A stretch of 15,630 nt of DNA from DATARH01 sp036278835 (lineage in GTDB: Bacteria > Pseudomonadota > Alphaproteobacteria > ATCC43930 > CGMCC-115725), in the NCBI GenBank assembly GCA_036278835.1, contig DASUKH010000019.1, forward strand, positions 1 through 15,630, given 5' to 3'. The notes under the pieces are model-generated. The model made no database searches. It was given only the letters and a program-made list of their open reading frames with translations, and was not told the origin of the DNA. Shown here in pieces: positions 7,076 through 14,854 of the stretch; the first letter of the stretch is position 1; each line of letters starts with the position of its first letter. The translations under genes and the position numbers were made by a program.

Positions 7076-7482
7076 GCGGTGGACGCGAGATCGACCAGTT
7101 CTAGCGAATGGATTTCGTCCGGCTCGCCGGTATAGATGACGAGCGCCACCGTCTCCTCGGCGATCATCGCGCTATGCGGCTGGCCCTTCGAGTTCAGCGT
7201 GTAGTCGCCGGCTGCGCGCCGCCGGTCGCCGCTCTTGGTCGCCCGCCCGCCTTCGAGGGTGAAGGCGTGTTCGTCCGACAACGCGGTGGCGACGATCTTG
7301 ATCAGCCTGCCGGGCGGTGGCGAGAACCGGACCAGCCACGCGATCCCGCCGCCCGCTTTGCGGCGGTCGCTCAGCACCTTTAGCGCAACAATATCGTTGC
7401 CGTCATGCACGGCGCCCGGCCCGTAAAACGGCGCTCCCGAAATCCACTCGGCTTTCCCGGTATCCACATGGGTGGATGGCAT
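7069..7482 (-). CDS. Small single-domain cupin protein
   Basis: This 137-residue protein looks like a one-domain cupin, similar in style to ChrR/DUF4437-like proteins. The second cupin motif is well formed: G92-DYTLN-S-K-G100-QP-H103. The first motif is degenerate: SDEHAFTLEGG (69-79) keeps His72 and Glu77, but the second histidine is Phe74, so metal binding may be altered. No signal peptide or membrane segment is seen, so it should be cytoplasmic. The start at 7482 is set by a strong GGGAGGT ribosome site; in-frame ATGs at 7500 and 7515 lack one. A perfect 12-bp inverted repeat begins within this ribosome site (see 7492-7543). The biochemical role cannot be named. Confidence 0.75.
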   Translation of the reverse strand: MPSTHVDTGKAEWISGAPFYGPGAVHDGNDIVALKVLSDRRKAGGGIAWLVRFSPPPGRLIKIVATALSDEHAFTLEGGRATKSGDRRRAAGDYTLNSKGQPHSAMIAEETVALVIYTGEPDEIHSLELVDLASTAG

Positions 7483-7491
7483 CGCGACCTC

Positions 7492-7543
7492 CCGAAGCAT
7501 CTGAAAGCCCATCATAGCTGCCGGGGAGCCGCAGATGCTTCGG
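7492..7543. promoter_or_regulatory. Perfect 12-bp inverted repeat at the cupin ribosome site
   Basis: CCGAAGCATCTG (7492-7503) and CAGATGCTTCGG (7532-7543) are exact inverted copies 28 nt apart. Read on the minus strand, the proximal arm runs into the GGGAGGT ribosome site (7487-7493) of the cupin gene. The loop holds a TATGAT (complement of 7511-7516), a near-consensus -10 box, and CTCCCC, which could pair with part of the ribosome site. It may therefore be an operator around the promoter or a leader hairpin governing translation. Confidence 0.45.
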
Positions 7544-7586
7544 TGCCGGCCGAAACGGCGGACAGCCGACTCGCACAGGATTCCGG

Positions 7587-7615
7587 TTGCACCTGCGGGC
7601 GATTATCCCTAATCT
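7587..7615 (+). promoter_or_regulatory. Promoter-like pair before the candidate small RNA
   Basis: TTGCAC (7587-7592) and TAATCT (7610-7615) are spaced by exactly 17 nt. Each matches the sigma-70 consensus at only three of six positions, but the predicted start, about 6-7 nt downstream of the -10 box, falls at the first base of the first of three successive hairpins (7621). Confidence 0.3.
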
Positions 7616-7620
7616 GAACG

Positions 7621-7712
7621 CTACCGTCTGTTCCCCCAGCTCGACGGTAGAAGGCCGCTTCGTCCTTGCGGCGAAGCGCGAAACCCCGGCCACCCCCCGG
7701 CCGGGGTTTCGC
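7621..7712 (+). ncRNA. Candidate three-hairpin small RNA with C-rich loops
   Basis: Three stem-loops follow one another with little spacing. The first pairs CTACCGTC (7621-7628) with GACGGTAG (7643-7650) around a loop holding TTCCCCC. The second pairs CGCTTCG (7656-7662) with CGAAGCG (7672-7678). The third is a perfect 14-bp stem (7678-7691 with 7699-7712), AAACCCCGGCC against GGCCGGGGTTT at its core, around ACCCCCC. The last hairpin resembles GC-rich terminators but has only ATTTCG after it. A promoter-like pair sits just upstream. C-rich unpaired loops after a promoter recall small RNAs of alphaproteobacteria that pair with ribosome sites. No reading frame here looks real. The strand is inferred from the promoter; the hairpins themselves would form on either strand. 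Confidence 0.4.
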
Positions 7713-7783
7713 ATTTCGAGGCGCCGTCCGGGACGCCTCGGAACGCTGCGCGCGGGCGATATCTTCAAAATCTTCCGTATTTC

Positions 7784-7865
7784 CGCATTCCCGGCGAAGG
7801 CCGGGGCCCACCCCTCCACATCCGTGATGTTGCCGCCGTGGGTCCCGGCCTTCGCCGGGAATGCG
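7784..7865. repeat. Palindromic intergenic repeat, family A copy 2
   Basis: Arms 7784-7810 and 7839-7865 are inverted copies matching at 26 of 27 positions, with a 28-nt loop. The arms are nearly the same as those at 1577-1657 (core TTCCCGGCGAAGGCC here). It lies 36 bp beyond the 3' end of the AAA+ ATPase gene and may act as its transcription end. Confidence 0.85.
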
Positions 7866-7901
7866 GTTCATCGAACGTGCGCTCTCGAGTGGGCGGCGGC
7901 C

Positions 7902-9236
7902 TCACCCCGGCGCCTCGTCGAGATCGACATAGAGGTTGGCCATCGCTTCGCCTGCCAGTTCGGCCGTCAGGACAGGTGGCAGGCCGAACGAGCGGCACAT
8001 CTCGACCGCATGATCGCAGATGAAGCGCGGCTGGTAATAGGCAAGGCCGAACGGGGACAGCGTCTCGACGACCCGCCCGAATACCCCATCATCAAGAGCG
8101 AGACCGCTGTTGCGGGCGACGGCTTCGAAAATCCGCCGGTACTCCTCGCGGGTCGGCTCGAACAATTTGATCTTGTATTGGATGCGGCGCAGGAAGGCGG
8201 CGTCCATCAGATCGCCCGGCTGCAGATTGGTCGAAAACATCAGCAACACGTCGAACGGCAATGTGAAGCTCGCCCCGGTATTGAGCTTCAGGAAGTCGAT
8301 GCGGTTCTCCATCGGCACGATCCAGCGGTTGAGCAGGTCGTCCGGGGTGAATTTCTGCCGGCCGAAATCGTCGATCAGCATCATCCCGTTCAATGCCTTG
8401 ACGTGCAGCGGCGCGTCGTAGAACCGGGCGTCGGGGCTGAATTTCAGGTCGAGCATGTCGAGCGTCATTTCGCCGCCGGCCATCACCACCGGACGGGCGC
8501 AGGCAACCCAGCGGCGGTCGAACCCGTCGCGCCGGAGGCCGAGCGCCCCGCCGGCCGGATGCTCCGCCTCCGCCTCCGCCGCAACCGGCTTGTGTATCTG
8601 CGGGTCGAACACCGTGATGATCTGCCCCGCCACCTCGACCGCATGGGGGATGTAAACGGGGTTCTTGAACAGCCTGGCGATACGGATGGACAGCGTCGTC
8701 TTGCCGTTGCCGGGCGGGCCGTAGAGCAGCACGCTGCGCCCGGCGTTGATCGCCGGCAGCAGCCGCCGGACCATGTGATCGGGCACCACCAGCCCGGCAA
8801 ATCCCTCGCGCAGCGCCGCCTCGTCGATCGTCTCGCTGGCCAGCATCTGCCGGTCGAGCTGCGCCCGATAGGCGTCGAGCGGGACCGGGGCGGGGCCGAG
8901 ATAGAGGCTCTGGTCGAGCGCCTCACGCACCGCTTCGCGCCCCGCTTCTGTCAGTGCGTAGCGGGTGGACAGCGCGAGGTCGCTGCTTGCCCCGGTCGCC
9001 CCGATCAGCCGCTGGCGGACCCCTTCCTCGACCAGCTTTTGCGCCAGCCGGCGCGGCAGCTTGAGCCGTCCGGCGAGGTCGAGGACCGTCTCGCACGCCT
9101 CGACATGCATGAATTTGAGGGCAAGGTTGAGCAGGCTGCGCCGCGACAGCCCGGTCTCGTCGAGGCTCGCCGGCACCGCCGGCGCGTTACCGGGAGGTGC
9201 CGGGACGGGCGCAGCGAGCAGTTCCGCAACTTGCAT
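7902..9236 (-). CDS. AAA+ ATPase with N-terminal winged-helix-like region
   Basis: This 444-residue protein is an AAA+ ATPase of unassigned function. Residues about 30-105 (SRRSLLNLALKFMHVE, DLAGRLKLPRRLAQKLVEEG, YALTEAGREAV) look like a winged-helix domain. The AAA+ core follows: Walker A GPPGNGKT (173-180), Walker B GMMLIDDFG (284-292) with the Asp-Asp pair, sensor 1 in MFSTN (333-337) and an arginine-finger region FLRRI (348-352). All ATPase residues seem intact. Residues about 215-280 hold an insert with acidic and variable sequence. The rest resembles MoxR- or ATPase-type helical lids by layout only. No signal peptide or membrane helix is seen. It lies 129 bp downstream of prfC on the same strand but behind a terminator, so it likely has its own promoter. 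The ribosome site is weak (GGA about 10 nt before the ATG). No partner gene is nearby to suggest a substrate. Confidence 0.85.
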   Translation of the reverse strand: MQVAELLAAPVPAPPGNAPAVPASLDETGLSRRSLLNLALKFMHVEACETVLDLAGRLKLPRRLAQKLVEEGVRQRLIGATGASSDLALSTRYALTEAGREAVREALDQSLYLGPAPVPLDAYRAQLDRQMLASETIDEAALREGFAGLVVPDHMVRRLLPAINAGRSVLLYGPPGNGKTTLSIRIARLFKNPVYIPHAVEVAGQIITVFDPQIHKPVAAEAEAEHPAGGALGLRRDGFDRRWVACARPVVMAGGEMTLDMLDLKFSPDARFYDAPLHVKALNGMMLIDDFGRQKFTPDDLLNRWIVPMENRIDFLKLNTGASFTLPFDVLLMFSTNLQPGDLMDAAFLRRIQYKIKLFEPTREEYRRIFEAVARNSGLALDDGVFGRVVETLSPFGLAYYQPRFICDHAVEMCRSFGLPPVLTAELAGEAMANLYVDLDEAPG

Positions 9237-9310
9237 CGGTCGTATTCCGGCGGGCCGAAAGGGTCTGCCGGAGTGTCGGTCCTCAACGTTAAGAGAAGGT
9301 TGCCTCGGCG

Positions 9311-9340
9311 AAAAGCCCTCTCCCGCACTGCGGGAGAGGG
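9311..9340 (-). terminator. Intrinsic terminator of prfC
   Basis: On the minus strand CCCTCTCCCGC, a 3-nt loop and GCGGGAGAGGG make a perfect 11-bp GC-rich hairpin (9316-9340), followed directly by GCTTTTC. It begins 26 bp after the prfC stop codon, which is the normal place and form for a factor-independent terminator. The flanking GGGGGAGAGGGAGCG on its 5' side shows that it is also part of a dispersed 'CTCTCCC' type repeat. Confidence 0.7.
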
Positions 9341-9365
9341 GGGAGAGGGAGCGCGTAGGGGTTGC

Positions 9366-10949
<1,584 letters not shown>

Positions 10950-10971
10950 GAAACCGGGGGAATGATGCGGG

Positions 10972-10996
10972 ATACCGGAGATATGCTTCTCCGTAT
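10972..10996. promoter_or_regulatory. Imperfect dyad between divergent prfC and hydrolase genes
   Basis: ATACCGGAGA (10972-10981) and TCTCCGTAT (10988-10996) are inverted copies apart from one extra C, with a 6-nt centre. The site is in the middle of the 110-bp divergent intergenic region, so it could be an operator. Nothing else in this gap was recognised except the hydrolase ribosome site. Confidence 0.25.
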
Positions 10997-11059
10997 GCCG
11001 ATTGCCAAGCTCCGGCGCCGGTTTGCCCAGCGGCAACCGGAAAGGTGAAGGGAGGTCCG

Positions 11060-11962
11060 ATGCCCGCGACCGGCGACAAGGTGTTTCTCGATTACGACCA
11101 GGCGACACTCGATGCCGCCTACAACCAGGCTGCCTACGCCGCCAATCGCGCGCAGCTGATCGCCCGCCGGGTGCGCAACAGCGCGCTGGCGCGGGCGCGG
11201 CTCGGCGAGCCCGAGCGCGCCGCCTATGGTGAAGCGCCGGTCGAACGGCTCGACATCTACCGCTGCCGCCGCGAGCGCGCGCCCGTGTTCGTCTTCATCC
11301 ACGGCGGCGCGTGGCGCGCCGGCCTTGCCGCCGAGTTCGCCGAGCCGGCCGAGATGTATCTCGCCGCCGGCGCCCATTACGTCGTGCCGGATTTTTCCTG
11401 GGTGCAGGATGCCGGCGGCAATCTCACGGTGCCGGCCGACCAGGTCTGCCGTGCGGTTGCCTGGGTCTATCGAAATGCCGGCCGGTTCGGCGGCGATCCC
11501 GGGCGGCTTTATATCGGCGGCCACTCCTCGGGCGCCCATCTCGCGGCGGTGGCGCTGACTGCTGACTGGCCCGGGCGGTTCGATCTGCCGGCCGACCTGA
11601 TCAAGGGCGGATTATTGGTCAGCGGGATGTACGACCTGGAACCGGTCCGCCGGTCGGCGCGCAGCCAATACGTGAAGTTCGACGACGCGACGGTGGCCGC
11701 CTTAAGCCCGATCCGCCACCTCGACCGGCTGCACGCCCCGCTGGTCGTCGCGTACGGCACCCTGGAAACCCCGGAATTCCAGCGCCAGAGCCGTGATTTC
11801 GCCGCCGCTGTCACCGCCGCCGGCAAGGAGGCGCAGCTCCTCGTCGCGGAGCACTACAACCATTTCGAACTCCCCGAAACCCTCGCCAACCCCCACGGCC
11901 TCCTCGGCCGCACCGCCCTCGAGATGATGGACCGAGCCGAATTTCGGAGCGACCCCTCTTGA
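11060..11962 (+). CDS. Alpha/beta hydrolase, kynurenine formamidase/esterase-like
   Basis: This 300-residue cytoplasmic alpha/beta hydrolase resembles the arylformamidase (BNA7/AFMID) and related carboxylesterase group. HGGAW (81-85) is the oxyanion-hole motif of the hormone-sensitive-lipase type. GHSSG (154-158) is the nucleophile elbow, with Ser156 as the attacking residue. His268 (in NHFE) is the likely catalytic histidine, and Glu236 (in TLETPEF) the likely acid. The opening FLDYDQATLDAAYNQAAY (9-26) is a lead segment seen in this subgroup. The start at 11060 is well set by GGGAGG 4 nt upstream. No tryptophan-breakdown genes are nearby, so kynurenine formamidase activity is only one option. 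The toxin-antitoxin pair starts 48 bp downstream on the same strand. Confidence 0.88.
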   Translation: MPATGDKVFLDYDQATLDAAYNQAAYAANRAQLIARRVRNSALARARLGEPERAAYGEAPVERLDIYRCRRERAPVFVFIHGGAWRAGLAAEFAEPAEMYLAAGAHYVVPDFSWVQDAGGNLTVPADQVCRAVAWVYRNAGRFGGDPGRLYIGGHSSGAHLAAVALTADWPGRFDLPADLIKGGLLVSGMYDLEPVRRSARSQYVKFDDATVAALSPIRHLDRLHAPLVVAYGTLETPEFQRQSRDFAAAVTAAGKEAQLLVAEHYNHFELPETLANPHGLLGRTALEMMDRAEFRSDPS

Positions 11963-11985
11963 ACACCTTCTAAACCACGCATAAT
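11959..11985 (+). promoter_or_regulatory. Possible promoter of the toxin-antitoxin pair
   Basis: TTGAAC (11959-11964, covering the hydrolase stop codon) and CATAAT (11980-11985) resemble a -35 and a good -10 box, but the 15-nt spacer is short. The surrounding 48 bp are clearly more AT-rich than the neighbouring genes. No operator palindrome was seen. Confidence 0.25.
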
Positions 11986-12010
11986 TCTACGAGCAACTCA
12001 GGAGGCGCGG

Positions 12011-12622
12011 ATGCTCGATAGCGACTATCAACAGTATGTGCTGCCGCATCTGCGAGCCGCGATGCAGCGGCTGCGCGATCCGCAGGCGGTATGGGACATC
12101 TTGCGTAGCGACGACACGGTAGCGGAAATGGAGCGCCTCACCGCCCGCCAGCGCCCCGCCGTCATTGCTGCGAGCACAAAGCTGCTGGGCCTGGGAGATT
12201 GGGTGCGCGGCAAAGATGCGCGGACGACCTTTGGCAAGATCACGCGGTGCGTCATGGAAATGAGGGGCTATGTCGTTGCTTCACGCGGCGTCGAAACGCC
12301 CGATGATCCACTCTTCACGAAGGCGACGCGCTATCGGCTCCGGGAACCGGCGATCAGTGATAAGCGTCGGGTCGTGCTTAATATCGGCGGTGTTGATGCC
12401 GAGCTTCTCTCCCGCCTTCGGCGGCGTTCCACGCTTCATGGCCGCTCGATCGAAGCCGAAGCGCTGGACATCCTGACCGACGCACTTCTGGATGATCGGC
12501 GTAATGCCAAGCCCAATCTTGCGGAGGCGATTCATCGGCGCTTCGCGCCGCTCGGCGGGGTGGACGATTTGATTCGGCATCCGCCAGTATCGGCCGAACC
12601 GCCTCCTGAGTTCGATCCATGA
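12011..12622 (+). CDS. FitA-like ribbon-helix-helix antitoxin with long N-terminal extension
   Basis: This 203-residue protein is the probable antitoxin of the pair. Residues about 119-160 (RVVLNIGGVDAELLSRL, then HGRSIEAEALDIL) match the FitA/VapB-type ribbon-helix-helix DNA-binding domain, and the tail to 203 (LAEAIHRRFAPLGGVDDLI) would bind and block the toxin. FitA-type antitoxins are usually about 75-90 residues, so the first 115 residues are an added domain of unknown kind; it has a helical first half and GKITRCVMEMRGYVV with LFTKATRYRL (75-110), which may be a small winged fold. The long form is favoured because a strong AGGAGG lies before the ATG at 12011 and no good start precedes the ribbon-helix-helix part. 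The stop overlaps the toxin start as ATGA. The region is less GC-rich than its neighbours, suggesting transfer. Confidence 0.8.
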   Translation: MLDSDYQQYVLPHLRAAMQRLRDPQAVWDILRSDDTVAEMERLTARQRPAVIAASTKLLGLGDWVRGKDARTTFGKITRCVMEMRGYVVASRGVETPDDPLFTKATRYRLREPAISDKRRVVLNIGGVDAELLSRLRRRSTLHGRSIEAEALDILTDALLDDRRNAKPNLAEAIHRRFAPLGGVDDLIRHPPVSAEPPPEFDP

Positions 12623-13059
12623 TCGTGCTCGACACGAATGTGATTTCGGAATTGATGAAGGCAAACCCAAATCCGGCGCTGTTCGCTTGGGTTGCGGCCC
12701 GACCGCCCGAAGAATTGTTCACAACCAGCCTCAACAAGGCAGAGATTCTGTATGGGATTGCAGCACTCCCCGAAGGCCGACGGCGCGCGGCGCTTGCGGC
12801 TGCCGCTGAGGCCGTATTTACCGAGGACCTCGCCGGCCGCGTACTGCCGTTTGATGCCACCGCAGCCGAGCGATACGCCGAAATAGTGGTGGCGCGACGT
12901 CAATCAGGCAGGCCCATAGAAGGTTTCGACGCCCAGATCGCGGCAATTGCCTTCGCGCTCGGTGCCGATGTTGCAACCCGCGACATTCGTGATTTCGCCG
13001 GCTGCGGCTTAAATTTGATTGATCCCTGGATCGTTGAATCGCAAAAGGGGAGTAGTTGA
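12619..13059 (+). CDS. PIN-domain toxin (FitB/VapC type)
   Basis: This 146-residue PIN-domain protein is the probable toxin, a Mg2+-dependent ribonuclease held inactive by the protein encoded upstream. The acidic site residues are in place: Asp5 (VLDTNVISELM), Glu42 (NKAEILYG), Asp104 (GFDAQIAAIA) and Asp122 (ATRDIRDF). The order DTNVISELMK, then a late IEGFDAQIAAIA and ATR-D-x-RDF follows the FitB pattern closely. The start overlaps the antitoxin stop (ATGA at 12619-12622), giving translational coupling. Its own stop (TGA, 13057-13059) overlaps the ATG of the formaldehyde dehydrogenase gene. Base use is more AT-rich than in flanking genes. All key residues are present, so it appears active. 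Confidence 0.9.
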   Translation: MIVLDTNVISELMKANPNPALFAWVAARPPEELFTTSLNKAEILYGIAALPEGRRRAALAAAAEAVFTEDLAGRVLPFDATAAERYAEIVVARRQSGRPIEGFDAQIAAIAFALGADVATRDIRDFAGCGLNLIDPWIVESQKGSS

Positions 13060-14168
13060 TGGAAACGCGCGCGGCGGTGGCCCACAAGGCGGGCCAGCCC
13101 CTGACGATCGAGACGGTTCGGCTCGACGGGCCGAAGGCGGGGGAGGTGCTGGTCGAAATAAAGGCGACCGGCATCTGCCACACCGACGCGTACACGCTGT
13201 CGGGCGCCGATCCCGAGGGGCTGTTCCCGGCGATCCTCGGGCATGAGGGCGCTGGCATCGTCGTCGAGGTCGGGCCGGGGGTGACGAGCCTCAAAAAGGG
13301 CGACCACGTGATCCCGCTCTACACCCCTGAATGCCGGCAGTGCCCGTCCTGCCTGTCGCGCAAAACCAATCTCTGCACCGCGATCCGCGCGACCCAGGGG
13401 CAAGGCGTGATGCCCGACGGCACCAGCCGCTTCTCGCTGGGCGGCGACAGGCTGTTCCACTACATGGGAACCTCTACCTTCGCGAACTTCACGGTGTTGC
13501 CGGAGATCGCGGTGGCGAAGATCCGCGAGGACGCGCCGTTTGATAAGGTCTGCTACATCGGCTGCGGCGTCACCACCGGGGTCGGGGCGGTGATCAACAC
13601 GGCAAAGGTCGAGCCGGGCGCGCGGGTGGTCGTGTTCGGCCTCGGCGGCATCGGCCTCAATGTCGTGCAGGGCTGCCGGATGGTCGGCGCCGACATGATC
13701 GTCGGGGTCGACACCAACCCGCGCCGCCGCGCGCTCGCCGAGAAGTTCGGCATGACGCATTTCGTCAACCCCGCCGAGGTCCAGGGCGACCTCGTGCCGT
13801 ACCTGGTCGACCTGACGAAAGGCGGCGCCGATTACAGCTTCGAATGCATCGGCAACGTGCAGACGATGCGCCAAGCCCTCGAATGCTGCCATCGCGGCTG
13901 GGGGGTCAGCGTCATCATCGGGGTCGCCGCCTCCGGCCAGGAGATCAGCACCCGGCCGTTTCAGCTGGTGACCGGCAGGGTCTGGAAGGGCACCGCGTTC
14001 GGCGGCGCCAGGGGCCGCACCGATGTGCCGAAGATTGTCGACTGGTACATGGACGGAAAGATCAACATCGACGATTTGATCACGCACACCTTGAAGCTCG
14101 ACGACATCAACCAGGGCTTCGACCTGATGCACGCCGGCGAGTCGATCCGCAGCGTCGTCGTTTATTGA
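13059..14168 (+). CDS. frmA: S-(hydroxymethyl)glutathione dehydrogenase / class III alcohol dehydrogenase
   Basis: This 369-residue zinc enzyme, the same length as E. coli FrmA, oxidises S-hydroxymethylglutathione (from formaldehyde and glutathione) to S-formylglutathione with NAD+, and also reduces S-nitrosoglutathione. Catalytic zinc ligands are Cys40 (GICHTD), His62 with Glu63 (GHEGAG) and Cys169 (IGCGVTTG). The structural zinc lobe has Cys92, Cys95, Cys98 and Cys106. The NAD site is GLGGIG (194-199). The ATG at 13059 is preferred to a TTG three bases earlier; AGGGGAG lies 8-9 nt upstream, inside the toxin gene. The start and the toxin stop overlap as TGATG. S-formylglutathione hydrolase and any regulator, often neighbours elsewhere, are not here; the next gene is convergent. 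Symbols adhC, adhI and flhA are used for the same enzyme. Confidence 0.95.
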   Translation: METRAAVAHKAGQPLTIETVRLDGPKAGEVLVEIKATGICHTDAYTLSGADPEGLFPAILGHEGAGIVVEVGPGVTSLKKGDHVIPLYTPECRQCPSCLSRKTNLCTAIRATQGQGVMPDGTSRFSLGGDRLFHYMGTSTFANFTVLPEIAVAKIREDAPFDKVCYIGCGVTTGVGAVINTAKVEPGARVVVFGLGGIGLNVVQGCRMVGADMIVGVDTNPRRRALAEKFGMTHFVNPAEVQGDLVPYLVDLTKGGADYSFECIGNVQTMRQALECCHRGWGVSVIIGVAASGQEISTRPFQLVTGRVWKGTAFGGARGRTDVPKIVDWYMDGKINIDDLITHTLKLDDINQGFDLMHAGESIRSVVVY

Positions 14169-14182
14169 CCTGCGGAGAGAGC

Positions 14183-14677
14183 CTAGCCGGCGCGCGTCTC
14201 TTCGAGGAGCAATTCGAGGGCGAGGAGCAGGGCGGCGTGGCGGATCGCGGTGCGGTCGCCGGGGAAGACGTGGCGCTCGACCCGTGCTGCGCCGGCCTTG
14301 GTCGCCAGCCCGAGATAGACGAGGCCGACCGGCTTCTGCGCGGTGCCGCCGCCGGGGCCGGCGACCCCGGTAATCGACACCGCGAGATCGACCGGCGCTC
14401 GGGCCAGAACGCCGCGCGCCATCGCCGCGGCGGTTTGGGCGCTGACCGCGCCATGCATCGCGATCGTCTCGGCCGGCACGCCGAGCAGCGTACTCTTCGC
14501 CTCGTTCGAGTAGGTGACAAAGCCGCGCTCGACGGCATCGGACGAGCCGGCGATGGCGGTCAGCGCCGCCGCGACGAGGCCGCCGGTGCAGGATTCGGCT
14601 GTTGCGAGCCGCCATTTGCGCACCCGGCAAGCCGCCAGCACCCGCTCGGCGAGGGACAGCGTCTGAGAATCGAACAT
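14183..14677 (-). CDS. pncC: CinA C-terminal-domain protein, nicotinamide-nucleotide amidase
   Basis: This 164-residue protein is a stand-alone CinA C-terminal domain, which deamidates nicotinamide mononucleotide to nicotinate mononucleotide in NAD recycling. Family motifs are AESCTGG (27-33) with Ser29, TYSNEAK (55-61) with Tyr56 and Lys61, and SITGVAGPGGG followed by KPVGLVYLG. Length matches the YgaD/PncC form, so the N-terminal molybdopterin-binding-like domain of full CinA is naturally absent. The start at 14677 is confirmed by AGGAGGG 5 nt upstream. It is convergent with the formaldehyde dehydrogenase gene, with 14 bp between the two stops. Confidence 0.93.
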   Translation of the reverse strand: MFDSQTLSLAERVLAACRVRKWRLATAESCTGGLVAAALTAIAGSSDAVERGFVTYSNEAKSTLLGVPAETIAMHGAVSAQTAAAMARGVLARAPVDLAVSITGVAGPGGGTAQKPVGLVYLGLATKAGAARVERHVFPGDRTAIRHAALLLALELLLEETRAG

Positions 14678-14723
14678 GGTGCCCTCCTAAACGGGTGATC
14701 TCACCGGGTCGAGGGTCAATATC

Positions 14724-14812
14724 GTCATGCCCGGCCTTGTGCCGGGCATCCATGCGAACCGGTAAGATTTATGCCGGTTTCCGTGGATGGCCGGGACAAG
14801 CCCGGCCATGAC
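14724..14812. repeat. Composite three-hairpin intergenic repeat, family C
   Basis: Outer arms 14724-14754 and 14782-14812 are inverted copies with about five mismatches in 31. Each arm also folds on itself: TGCCCGGC with GCCGGGCA around CTTGT in the left arm, and TGGCCGGG with CCCGGCCA around ACAAG in the right. The centre has a third possible hairpin, AACCGG with CCGGTT. It fills the 177-bp space between two minus-strand genes and resembles dispersed repeats of alphaproteobacteria. Confidence 0.75.
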
Positions 14813-14854
14813 CGGATAATCATCCTGCCCGGGCTCCGTGCCAGCCCCATTTCA

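Noticed and set aside
9311..9360. CTCTCCC/GGGAGAGG run as a possible tandem or CRISPR-like repeat
   Set aside because: It is one hairpin with a short flanking echo, not a spaced array; best explained as the prfC terminator within a dispersed repeat.
10950..11108. N-terminal extension of release factor 3 by 53 residues
   Set aside because: The extra sequence does not resemble RF3, and it would run through the intergenic region and into the start of the divergent hydrolase gene; the start at 10949 gives the standard length.
12900..14753. Long minus-strand open frame (617 codons) opposite the formaldehyde dehydrogenase and across pncC
   Set aside because: It covers a complete FrmA on the other strand and pncC in another frame; composition is typical of a shadow frame.
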